From: CAVORB01 sp964395315 | GTDB lineage: Bacteria; Pseudomonadota; Gammaproteobacteria; Chromatiales; Chromatiaceae | Reading direction: 5' to 3' | Length of the DNA: 10,395 nucleotides | NCBI GenBank assembly: GCA_964395315.1 | Contig: CAYNBI010000117.1 | Coordinates: 1-10,395 of the forward strand | In this document: positions 1 to 6,441 of the stretch, in pieces | Position numbering within the stretch: position 1 is the first letter of the stretch | Layout: each line of letters begins with the position of its first letter | The notes under the pieces: generated by a model | Seen by the model: only the letters and a program-made list of their open reading frames with translations | Told to the model about the DNA's origin: nothing | Database searches by the model: none | Position numbers and translations under genes: made by a program

Positions 1-244
1 GCGACAAGGTGCGAATCTCCTTCACCCGTGCGTGGGCGGTCAGTATCAGGCCAAGTCCTGTTCGGTAGTCCTCAGCGTGTGGGTTTTGAGTGCGTAACGC
101 CCGCTTGGGGGGAACGCGTAGTGACGAGCATGTCGATCCAATAACGAAGAACCTTACCTACGCCGATCTCTCCCATGCTCTCAACGTCGCCCTGTCGCAT
201 CCGAAGGCGAACACCCGCTGAAGAACTCCCCTCCGGCGTCGCAT
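1..244. other. left flank without a convincing gene
   Basis: All frames were read across this stretch and none gives a convincing protein. Short open stretches run in from the left edge on the plus strand (about 21 to 47 codons before a stop), so the tail of a gene entering from the left is possible but unsupported. On the minus strand a short open frame from 176 to 72 follows the end of the cytochrome gene, without a clear ribosome binding site or recognisable motif. I see no RNA gene or insertion sequence. Confidence 0.5.
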
Positions 245-266
245 GGGGCGCGCGTGAGCGCGCCCC
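245..266 (-). terminator. GC hairpin after the five-heme cytochrome gene
   Basis: A perfect 9-base-pair stem (GGGGCGCGC and GCGCGCCCC) encloses a 4-base loop. It starts 8 bases after the stop codon of the minus-strand cytochrome gene. The position suits transcription termination or protection of the mRNA 3' end. There is no run of U after the stem, so it does not meet the full rule for an intrinsic terminator, and a role as an mRNA-stabilising structure is equally possible. Confidence 0.5.
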
Positions 267-274
267 GAGTCCCA

Positions 275-2533
275 TCAGCGGCGCCACCGCGGTCCGGGTC
301 CCGGACCGGGGGCGGGTGCGTTGACAGAGACCGTCACGGTCTGAGAGGCGCTCCCGGTCAGTCCACCGTTGTCGGTCACCGTCAGGGTCGCGGTGTAGGT
401 TCCGGCCGCGGCGTAGGTATGGGCGGCAGTGGCGCCGGTTGCGGTCGCGCCGTCTCCGAACGCCCAGGCGTAGGTGGCGATGGCGCCGTCCGCGTCTGTG
501 GAGCCGGTGCCGTTGAAGCTGCATGCGAGTTCGGTGCAGGCGAAGGTGAAGCTCGCTACTGGCTCCTGATTGACCAAACTGCTCACGGTCACCTGCTGGG
601 TTGAGGTGCCCGAGAGGCCGACGCTGTCGGTGACGGTCAGGGTCACGGTGTAGGTGCCCGCCGCCGCGTACGTGTGGCCGGCGGTGGCACCGGCGGCGGT
701 TGCGCCGTCGCCGAAGTCCCAGGCGTAGGCCACGATGGTGCCGTCGTCGCTCGATGCCGTGCCGTCAAAGGTGCAGATCAGGTCGGCGCAGGCAACGCTG
801 AAGCTGGCGATTGGGGGCTGGTCGATCGGGTTTCCGCCGCCGCTCCCGGTGCTCACCTCTGCGACGGCAGAGGCGATGGTCTCCACCCGCACGTCCGAGG
901 CCTCGTAGAGCCGGCGGAAATCGGCGACCTCGGCAACGGCGGCCTCGTCCCGGAACAGGTCGAGGAGGTATCCGTAGGCGACGCTCTGGTAATTGAGATC
1001 CGCCGACACCGTGACACCCGAAGCGGCGGCGCCGAGGGGGATGCGGTAGGTCACCAGATCGCTGCCGGCGAGGAAGTCATCGTCCATCGTGGCTTGTCCC
1101 ACGATCGCGATGTCGTCCCAGTTCCCCACCACGGGATCGGTCTGGGGGTCGCGGGGGAAGCCGCGCGGCAGGAGGCGGTTGTCCTTGGCGTAGCCCGCGG
1201 CGTCGAGCAGGGTATAGGTGGCGTTGCCGCTGATGTCCTCCATGATCGCCTCGTAGACCTGGACCTGATTCTCGCCGGTGATCTCACCGCCGTGATGGGG
1301 CTCGAACCCGGTTCCGGTGTCCGCGTCGACGCCGGCGATGGCGCCGGTGGGCTTGCCGCTCGCGTCTGTCTCCAGCCTGCCCGACTCGAAAACGACAGCT
1401 CCGTTCTGATCGGCGACGGTGAGGTGGATGTAGGCGCGCCGCGAAGGGTAGCTGGTGGGCACCTTGTGGCCGGAGTTGTTGCTGACGCGCACGCGCACAA
1501 CCAGATCGCGCTCGCCGGGCGCGGATTCCTCTACCACGGCCTGCTCGATTATGATGTCGGCGGCACTGCGCAGGGTGGCGCGGGTGGCCTCTATGGCGGC
1601 GGCGAAGTCCCCGTTGCCCACATCGAGCTCCGCGCGGTTCGCGCTCAGGATGTCGAGCATCAGAGTGTTGCCGCCGTAGAAACCGTGGCGGGCGAAGTTG
1701 TTGCGGGCGGCGAGGAAACGAGGCCGATTGGCGATCCTGACCCCGTTTGCGCGCGCCATGTGGCATTCCTGGCAGGTGCTCGCCTCGGGCCCGCCGTCTG
1801 CGAAGGCGCTGTTCTCCCACTCCGAGTAGACCATCTGCTCGGGGAACTTGCCGTCCGTGAGCTCGCCGAACTCGTTCAACACTGGCGTCTTCAGGTTGTG
1901 ACAGGTGGCGCACAGCGCCGAGTCCGAGACGTGGGCCGAGTGGACAGGCGTGAAGACCGCGTTGATCTGCATCGGGTTGATACGGGGATTGACGTACTGG
2001 CCGTAGGCCGGGCGATCGTAGGGGTTGGCAAATTCCTCGATGGTGTAGTGGCCCGATTCGCCTGCGTCGGTGCCCAGATCGACGTCGGCGATCTGGTGGC
2101 AGAGGGTGCAGCTCACCCCGTCCATGGCCGCATCATGCAGCGGGAAGTTGGCCGGGTCCCCGAAGCCGCCGTTGCCGAAGAACTGCGGCGCGATGCCGTC
2201 GAATACGGCCTGCTGGTTCGCCATGGGCGCGTGGCAGCGGGTGCACTTGTCGTTGAGCACCCCCTCGTGCTGGGGGTTGCGCCGGATCTCGGTGGCGAAC
2301 TTGGCCCGCCAAAGCGGGTCACGCGCCGAGTTGGCCATCATGGTGGCCGACCAGTCGGTCTCGATGGAGACGTCGTTGCCCTCAGCGTCGAAGAGCCCGT
2401 TGTGGCATAGGCTGCAGTTGCCGGAGCCCGAGAAGTGGGCGCTGTCGAAGAATGCGTCCGCGGCTTGCGCCGACAGAGACGTCAGCGTAAAGGCCGCGAG
2501 TAGGAAGAAGACGTGGATACGGGTAACAAGCAT
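275..2533 (-). CDS. secreted pentaheme cytochrome c with two PKD domains
   Basis: The protein has 752 residues from the ATG at 2533. This start is chosen because a classical signal peptide begins there: Arg5, a hydrophobic core at about 8-20, and AQA cleavage after residue 24. The frame stays open 60 codons further upstream, but that stretch looks nothing like a signal sequence. Five CxxCH heme sites are visible at 40-44 (CSLCH), 97-101 (CTRCH), 142-146 (CTLCH), 208-212 (CATCH) and 254-258 (CQECH). A heme-free part at about 260-560 contains SGHKVPTSYPSRRA (355-368), a type of His-containing motif I associate with large multiheme cytochromes. Two PKD domains follow at about 573-652 and 657-736, each with FGDG, HTYAAAGTYT and a C-x4-C pair that could form a disulfide. 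The tail is Pro/Gly-rich and ends WRR. Electron transfer in the periplasm or at the cell surface is the likely role, with the PKD domains serving as adhesion or spacer modules. Partner and substrate are unknown. It lies 242 bases downstream of the exporter permease on the same strand. Confidence 0.93.
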   Translation of the reverse strand: MLVTRIHVFFLLAAFTLTSLSAQAADAFFDSAHFSGSGNCSLCHNGLFDAEGNDVSIETDWSATMMANSARDPLWRAKFATEIRRNPQHEGVLNDKCTRCHAPMANQQAVFDGIAPQFFGNGGFGDPANFPLHDAAMDGVSCTLCHQIADVDLGTDAGESGHYTIEEFANPYDRPAYGQYVNPRINPMQINAVFTPVHSAHVSDSALCATCHNLKTPVLNEFGELTDGKFPEQMVYSEWENSAFADGGPEASTCQECHMARANGVRIANRPRFLAARNNFARHGFYGGNTLMLDILSANRAELDVGNGDFAAAIEATRATLRSAADIIIEQAVVEESAPGERDLVVRVRVSNNSGHKVPTSYPSRRAYIHLTVADQNGAVVFESGRLETDASGKPTGAIAGVDADTGTGFEPHHGGEITGENQVQVYEAIMEDISGNATYTLLDAAGYAKDNRLLPRGFPRDPQTDPVVGNWDDIAIVGQATMDDDFLAGSDLVTYRIPLGAAASGVTVSADLNYQSVAYGYLLDLFRDEAAVAEVADFRRLYEASDVRVETIASAVAEVSTGSGGGNPIDQPPIASFSVACADLICTFDGTASSDDGTIVAYAWDFGDGATAAGATAGHTYAAAGTYTVTLTVTDSVGLSGTSTQQVTVSSLVNQEPVASFTFACTELACSFNGTGSTDADGAIATYAWAFGDGATATGATAAHTYAAAGTYTATLTVTDNGGLTGSASQTVTVSVNAPAPGPGPGPRWRR
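326..817 (-). repeat. tandem pair of PKD-encoding repeats
   Basis: Two copies of a unit of about 252 bases (84 codons) encode PKD domains that agree over most of their length, for example FGDGATAAGATAGHTYAAAG in one and FGDGATATGATAAHTYAAAG in the other. The close match suggests duplication within the gene. The copies occupy about 578-817 and 326-565. Such in-frame units can expand or contract by recombination, so copy number may differ among strains. Confidence 0.8.
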
Positions 2534-2549
2534 GGTGGGCAGAACCCTT

Positions 2550-2562
2550 TTGACAGTGTCAA
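2550..2562. promoter_or_regulatory. 13-base palindrome upstream of the five-heme cytochrome gene
   Basis: TTGACA and TGTCAA arms flank one central base, giving a perfect palindrome that ends 16 bases before the cytochrome ATG. Read toward the gene, the left arm matches a -35 hexamer exactly, but no good -10 box follows at normal spacing. The symmetry is better explained as a binding site for a dimeric regulator, or a small mRNA structure next to the ribosome binding site (an AGGG lies between palindrome and ATG). The regulator cannot be named. Confidence 0.4.
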
Positions 2563-2775
2563 CATGGAAAATCCGGAAACCGAATTCGCGGGCTGACGGA
2601 GGACTCGGTGCCGATGGTCCCTTGCGGGTAGCCCTCGATGACTGTGCGCCTGGATTACTGCTTGTTATCCGCAGCCTTCCGTCGTGGAACCGGACGCTAA
2701 GGCAATTGCCCATCCTTTACAAAAGCAGTCGGGTATATTTTGGAATCCTGCAATTTTTGCGTTTCGTCAGGAACG

Positions 2776-4008
2776 CTACTCGGCCCTGAGCGCCTCCGCC
2801 GGGGCAAGCCGCGAGGCCTTGAGCGCAGGGTAGAGGCCAAAGAAGATCCCAGTGGCGACGGCGAATCCGGCGGAGACGAGCAGGGAAAGTGGGCGGATGA
2901 GGATGGGCAGTTCCTGGATCGCGACGATGAGCCACGCGGTCGCGGTGCCGAGCGCGAGTCCGAGCGTCGCCCCGGCTAAGGACAGGACGACCGCCTCGGC
3001 CAGAAACTGGTTGCGGATGTCCGCCGGGCGCGCCCCGACGGCGAGCCGGAGCCCGATCTCGCGAGTACGCTCCGTAACAGACACCAGCATGATGTTCATG
3101 ATGCTGATGCCGCCGACGAGCAGGGAAACCGATGCGACCGCGGACAGCCAGAAGGTCAGCACGCCGGTGGCGGCCTCCCGGCTGGCCTGCACGTCCGCCA
3201 GGTTGCGCGCGGTGAAGTCGTCCTCCTCGTCTGCGCTCAGACCGTGTCGCTGACGCAGCAGGAGCCGGATCTCCTCGGTGGCGGCGACCAACCTCTGCTG
3301 CTCTGCGAACTTGACCATGACGTACTGAACGGCGCCCAGGCGGGCGCGGGACGATCCCGTCAGCCGCGACTGCGCGGTGGCCAGGGGTACCATGATCTTG
3401 TCGTCCTGATCGGCGCCGCTGGAGCTCTGGCCCTTGGCCTCCAGGACGCCGATCACGGCATACGGGGCCCCGCCGAGGCGAATCAGCTGGCCCTCCGGCT
3501 CCTCGCCGCGAAACAGGCGCTCGGCGACCGTCGCGCCGAGGAGTGCGACCTTGGCGCCTCGGGTTTGTTCGGTGGAGGAAAAGGGCCGGCCGCTCGTGAG
3601 CCGCCACTCCCGCGCGGCGAGATAGTCATTAGTGATGCCCTGGACCGTAGTCGACCAGTTGGCGTTGCCCCGCACGACCTGGACCCGCTTGAAGACCGAC
3701 GGCGCGGTGACAATCACGCCTGGGATCTCGCGGCCGATCGCGGCGGCGTCGTCTAGCGTCAGGCTCTCCCCGCTGCCGCTGCCCTGATGCACGCCCTGGG
3801 TGCGGGCGCTTCCCGGCGTGATCAGGAGCAGGTTGCCGCCGAGGCTCTGGATCTGGGCGATGATTTGCAGCCGCGCCCCCTCGCCGACCGCCATCACGGC
3901 CACGACCGCCGCCACCCCCACGACCACCCCGAGCATGGTCAGGACGCTCCGCAGGGGGTGCGCGCGAAGCGAGTGCAGGGCACTAACCAGGTTCGTTAGG
4001 GTGCGCAA
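2776..4008 (-). CDS. MacB/FtsX-family ABC transporter permease
   Basis: This is the membrane subunit of the exporter, 410 residues from the chosen TTG start. The TTG at 4008 is preceded by AGGAG (4016-4020) with a 7-base spacing, and it fits the usual family start (short cytoplasmic helix, then RSVLTMLGVVVGVAAVVAV). The frame is open further upstream, but that extension lies inside the ATPase gene and is not membrane-like. One transmembrane helix at about 21-42 is followed by a large periplasmic MacB core domain (about 45-275), then three helices at about 280-308, 338-364 and 372-394. SVTERTREIGLR (310-321) and the C-terminal YPALKASRLAPAEALR are hallmarks of the family. It overlaps the ATPase gene by 26 bases, so translation is probably coupled. 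In E. coli MacB the ATPase and permease are fused; here they are separate. MacB-type machines span the inner membrane and drive periplasmic substrates through an adaptor and an outer-membrane channel; no channel gene is present here. Confidence 0.94.
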   Translation of the reverse strand: MRTLTNLVSALHSLRAHPLRSVLTMLGVVVGVAAVVAVMAVGEGARLQIIAQIQSLGGNLLLITPGSARTQGVHQGSGSGESLTLDDAAAIGREIPGVIVTAPSVFKRVQVVRGNANWSTTVQGITNDYLAAREWRLTSGRPFSSTEQTRGAKVALLGATVAERLFRGEEPEGQLIRLGGAPYAVIGVLEAKGQSSSGADQDDKIMVPLATAQSRLTGSSRARLGAVQYVMVKFAEQQRLVAATEEIRLLLRQRHGLSADEEDDFTARNLADVQASREAATGVLTFWLSAVASVSLLVGGISIMNIMLVSVTERTREIGLRLAVGARPADIRNQFLAEAVVLSLAGATLGLALGTATAWLIVAIQELPILIRPLSLLVSAGFAVATGIFFGLYPALKASRLAPAEALRAE

Positions 4009-4786
4009 GCTGCGGCTCCTGTTCCGCCGGTGGGGGAGGGGTGCCGGCGCGCTCGTTCTGTCGCACACCGGCAGTGGGCAGGTCAGAGGCGATGCGGCCG
4101 TCATGCATCGCGATGATCCGCCGGGCGTGGCGCGCGACGCCGGCGTCGTGGGTGACCATCACCAGCGTTACGCCGGAGCGGTTCAGCTGTTCGAACAGGG
4201 CGAGAATCTCCCGCCCACTGCGGCTGTCGAGGGAGCCCGTCGGCTCGTCGGCGAGGATCAGCGCTGGCCGGTTGGCGATGGCGCGGGCGATCGCCACGCG
4301 CTGCTGCTGGCCGCCGGATAGCTGTTGGGGCAGGTGGAGCGCGCGCTCCGCGAGGCCCATCCGGTCGAGCAGCTGGGTTGCCCGTTGCCTGCGCTCGCGG
4401 GCCGCGATACCGGCATAGGCGAGGGGCAGTTCCACGTTTTGGACGGCGGTCAGGCGCGGCAGCAGGCTGAAGCTCTGGAAGACAAAGCCGATGTGCCGGT
4501 TGCGCAGGGCCGCGAGCTCCCGCGCGCTGAGGTTCCCCGCGGGTTGTCCGGCGAATTGGTACGCCCCGGCGCTCGGGCGGTCGAGACAGCCGAGAATGTT
4601 CAGCAGCGTGCTCTTGCCGGACCCGGAAGGCCCCATGATGGCCACCAGCTCGCCGCGCTCGATGCGCAAGGTGACGTCGGAGAGCGCCGGAATGCGCTGG
4701 GTGCCGCGGGCGAACGTCTTGCCGAGGCCCTCGGTCTGGATCAGCGGCGCGGTCGTTGCTGCCGGCACGGGTTCAGGGCGGGTCAT
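3983..4786 (-). CDS. ABC transporter ATP-binding protein, MacB/LolD type
   Basis: The 267-residue protein has all nucleotide-binding motifs: Walker A GPSGSGKST (52-60), Q-loop Gln104 in FVFQSF, signature LSGGQ (156-160), Walker B LILADE (176-181) and switch His213 in MVTHD. The spacing and the sequence around the signature match the MacB/LolD/FtsE group, which drives mechanotransmission exporters rather than importers. The ATG at 4786 overlaps the stop of the adaptor gene as ATGA, a classical sign of translational coupling. The last 30 or so residues are Pro/Glu-rich and lie beyond the conserved fold; part of this coding stretch also holds the start signal of the permease gene. The enzyme should work as a dimer on the cytoplasmic face and power the permease encoded next to it. 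Substrate is unknown. Confidence 0.97.
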   Translation of the reverse strand: MTRPEPVPAATTAPLIQTEGLGKTFARGTQRIPALSDVTLRIERGELVAIMGPSGSGKSTLLNILGCLDRPSAGAYQFAGQPAGNLSARELAALRNRHIGFVFQSFSLLPRLTAVQNVELPLAYAGIAARERRQRATQLLDRMGLAERALHLPQQLSGGQQQRVAIARAIANRPALILADEPTGSLDSRSGREILALFEQLNRSGVTLVMVTHDAGVARHARRIIAMHDGRIASDLPTAGVRQNERAGTPPPPAEQEPQLAHPNEPG

Positions 4787-6105
4787 TCCGGCTCGGCGTA
4801 CCCGGTGATCAGGCGGTCGCCGACCGTCAACTCGCCTTCGAGCATGGCGGTAAATAGGTCGTCGCTCGTGCCCGTCAACACGGGCACCGACTCCGGCGCA
4901 CCGGCCGGCGTCAGCCGCCAGACCAGCACCTGGCCGCCTGAGGGCGCGGCGCCAGCAGGTTCGGTCGGGACGAAGCGCAGGGCAGGATTCGGAATGCGCA
5001 GCGCGTCCTCGATCTCCTCGACCACGATGCGCACGACGGCCGTCATGCCGGGGAACAGCGCCAGGTCCGGGTTGTCGGCTTCGACCAGCACGGTGTAGGT
5101 CACCACGTTCTGCACCAGATTCGGCGCCTTGTGGATCGCCGTCACCCACCCTTGGAAGCCGCGTCCCGGGTAGGCGTCGACGGTGAAAACCGCGGTCTGT
5201 CCGACCTGCAGACGGCCGATGTCCGCCTCGTCGACGTAGGTCTCGATTCTCATGCGGGTGAGGTCCTGGGCGAGCGTGAACAGGGTCGGCGCCTGCAGGC
5301 TCGCTGCGACCGTCTGGCCCTCCTCGACATCGCGGCGAATGACGATGCCGTCGAGGGGGGCGCGGATCTCGGTGCGGTCCAGGTTCACCCGCGCCTCCTC
5401 CAGCGCCGCCGCGCGTTGTCTTACTGTCGCCCGGCCGTGATCGGCCAGGGCCCGAGCCATCGCGGTTTCCGCCGCGGCGGCGGCGATCTCCGCATCCGCC
5501 ACCCGCAGCTGTCCCTCCGCGGCTCGGAGCAGCGCCTCGGTGGAGGTGAACTCGGTCTCCGCCGCCTGCAGATCGCTGTCCGATACCCCACCGCGGGCCG
5601 ACAGCGAACGCCTCCGCTCGCGGGTGAGCCGTGCCTCCTCGTGGCGGGCGCGGGCGCTCGCCGCCTCGGATTCGGCAACCTCGCGTCTCGCCAGCTTCTG
5701 GCTCTCCTGGGCTTCTGCCTTAGTGATCGCCGATTCGCGGCTCGCGAGCTCTGCCTGTGCGACATCGAGCTCGGCCTCGGCCTCTCGCACCCGCGCTTTG
5801 AAGGTCTGAGGATCGAGGCGGGCGAGCAGCTGGTTCCTCGGCACCTGGTCGTTGAAGTCGGCGAGCACCTCGGCCACCTGCCCAGAGATCTGGGTGCTGA
5901 TGTTCGTCGTCACCACGGGACGCACCGTGCCGGTGGCGATGATGACCGATTGCACGTTGCCACGGTCCAGGACGACTGTGAGCAGTCCAGCCTCCTGCGA
6001 GGCGGTGCGGGAGAGGAGCAAGCCGACGAACGCGAGACCAGCCAAGAGGGTCACGGCCGCGAGCGTCCAAACGAGTCGGCTTGGCGTGTAGGGAAACTTG
6101 GACAT
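4783..6105 (-). CDS. HlyD/MacA-family periplasmic adaptor of an ABC efflux pump
   Basis: The product has 440 residues from the ATG at 6105. A GTG 54 bases upstream is also in frame, but the ATG puts the membrane anchor (about 10-31) at the usual distance from the N terminus. Neither start has a convincing ribosome binding site. After the anchor come one lipoyl half-motif (about 57-101, with GTVRPVVTTNISTQISGQV), a long Ala/Glu/Arg-rich alpha-helical hairpin (about 102-243), the second lipoyl half (about 245-281, TEIRAPLDGIVIRRDVEEGQ), a beta-barrel domain (about 282-365) and a membrane-proximal domain to the end. NVVTYTVLVEADNPDLALFPGM (starting at 333) is close to what MacA proteins carry. 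The protein should bridge the inner-membrane permease and a TolC-like outer-membrane channel encoded elsewhere. It is the first gene of the exporter operon. Confidence 0.93.
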   Translation of the reverse strand: MSKFPYTPSRLVWTLAAVTLLAGLAFVGLLLSRTASQEAGLLTVVLDRGNVQSVIIATGTVRPVVTTNISTQISGQVAEVLADFNDQVPRNQLLARLDPQTFKARVREAEAELDVAQAELASRESAITKAEAQESQKLARREVAESEAASARARHEEARLTRERRRSLSARGGVSDSDLQAAETEFTSTEALLRAAEGQLRVADAEIAAAAAETAMARALADHGRATVRQRAAALEEARVNLDRTEIRAPLDGIVIRRDVEEGQTVAASLQAPTLFTLAQDLTRMRIETYVDEADIGRLQVGQTAVFTVDAYPGRGFQGWVTAIHKAPNLVQNVVTYTVLVEADNPDLALFPGMTAVVRIVVEEIEDALRIPNPALRFVPTEPAGAAPSGGQVLVWRLTPAGAPESVPVLTGTSDDLFTAMLEGELTVGDRLITGYAEPE

Positions 6106-6192
6106 GAAGAGTCTTGAGTCGCCGGTGGTTCCAGGGCGTGCCCGCGGCGAGCGCGACACCGGGGCTTGACACGATTATCCGGACGATAGGAC

Positions 6193-6216
6193 GGATTGCG
6201 CTCGCTCGCGATGACG
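6193..6216. repeat. short interspersed-repeat-like element
   Basis: The segment begins GGATTGCGCTCGC and ends CGCGATGACG. On the minus strand it reads CGTCATCGCGAGCGAGCGCA followed by ATCC, which resembles the widespread CGTCATTGCGAGCGAAGCGA-type intergenic repeats found in many bacteria. It contains GCG/CGC arms that can form a weak hairpin. Only one copy is in the window, so calling it a repeat rests on remembered family likeness, not on a second copy seen here. Confidence 0.4.
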
Positions 6217-6427
6217 AAAAATTGCGATCTTGCAACGCATTCGAATCCCAATTTTAGAACATCTGGATTTATTGATTTGCCTCAGCTTGTGAGCGGGGGC
6301 AGGGACTAGATTTTCCAGTACAAAAGCAAAGGAAAAAGCTCTGGCGGCAGCGGGCATTCGTCGCTTGGATTTCGCCGTTGCGCCACTTTACGCGAGGGAC
6401 CTGTTGCCCGGGACCATTAGAATTTCT

Positions 6428-6434
6428 GGGAGGA
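6428..6434 (+). promoter_or_regulatory. strong ribosome binding site for the octaheme cytochrome gene
   Basis: GGGAGGA stands 7 bases before the GTG at 6442. Match and spacing are near ideal and decide the start of the gene, which otherwise lacks an ATG near its signal peptide. Confidence 0.85.
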
Positions 6435-6441
6435 AACTGCC

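Larger units (their letters stand above)
6106..6441. promoter_or_regulatory. divergent intergenic region between the exporter operon and the octaheme cytochrome gene
   Basis: This 336-base stretch separates two divergent genes and must hold promoters for both. It is richer in A/T than the coding DNA, mainly at 6214-6290. I find no promoter pair close to consensus. The best plus-strand candidate, TTGCAA (6230-6235) with TTTAGA 17 bases later, is weak. A TTGACA hexamer at 6166-6171 repeats one arm of the palindrome near the five-heme cytochrome gene but is not part of a palindrome here. No small gene or RNA is recognised. Confidence 0.5.

Noticed and set aside
78..105. Weak similarity between the left flank and the minus strand around 6225-6251 (both can read GFECV)
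   Set aside because: The match is short and interrupted, with no extension on either side, so chance is the simplest explanation.
674..2410. Long open frame on the plus strand opposite the five-heme cytochrome gene
   Set aside because: It is a shadow caused by GC-rich third positions. The product is low-complexity Gly/Val/Ala/Arg without motifs, while the minus strand has heme motifs, a signal peptide and PKD domains.
2534..2713. 60-codon N-terminal extension of the five-heme cytochrome
   Set aside because: The extension has no signal peptide or family likeness and would bury the real signal sequence in the middle of the protein. The gap more likely holds regulatory sequence.
4009..4104. 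Upstream ATG start for the permease giving 32 more residues
   Set aside because: The extra residues are Pro/Arg/Ser-rich, fall in the ATPase gene and lack a ribosome binding site, whereas the TTG at 4008 has AGGAG at ideal spacing.
4787..5149. N-terminal extension of the ABC ATPase into the adaptor gene
   Set aside because: The extension lies wholly within the adaptor coding region in another frame and is Arg/Gly-rich without motifs. The ATGA overlap gives a natural start at 4786.
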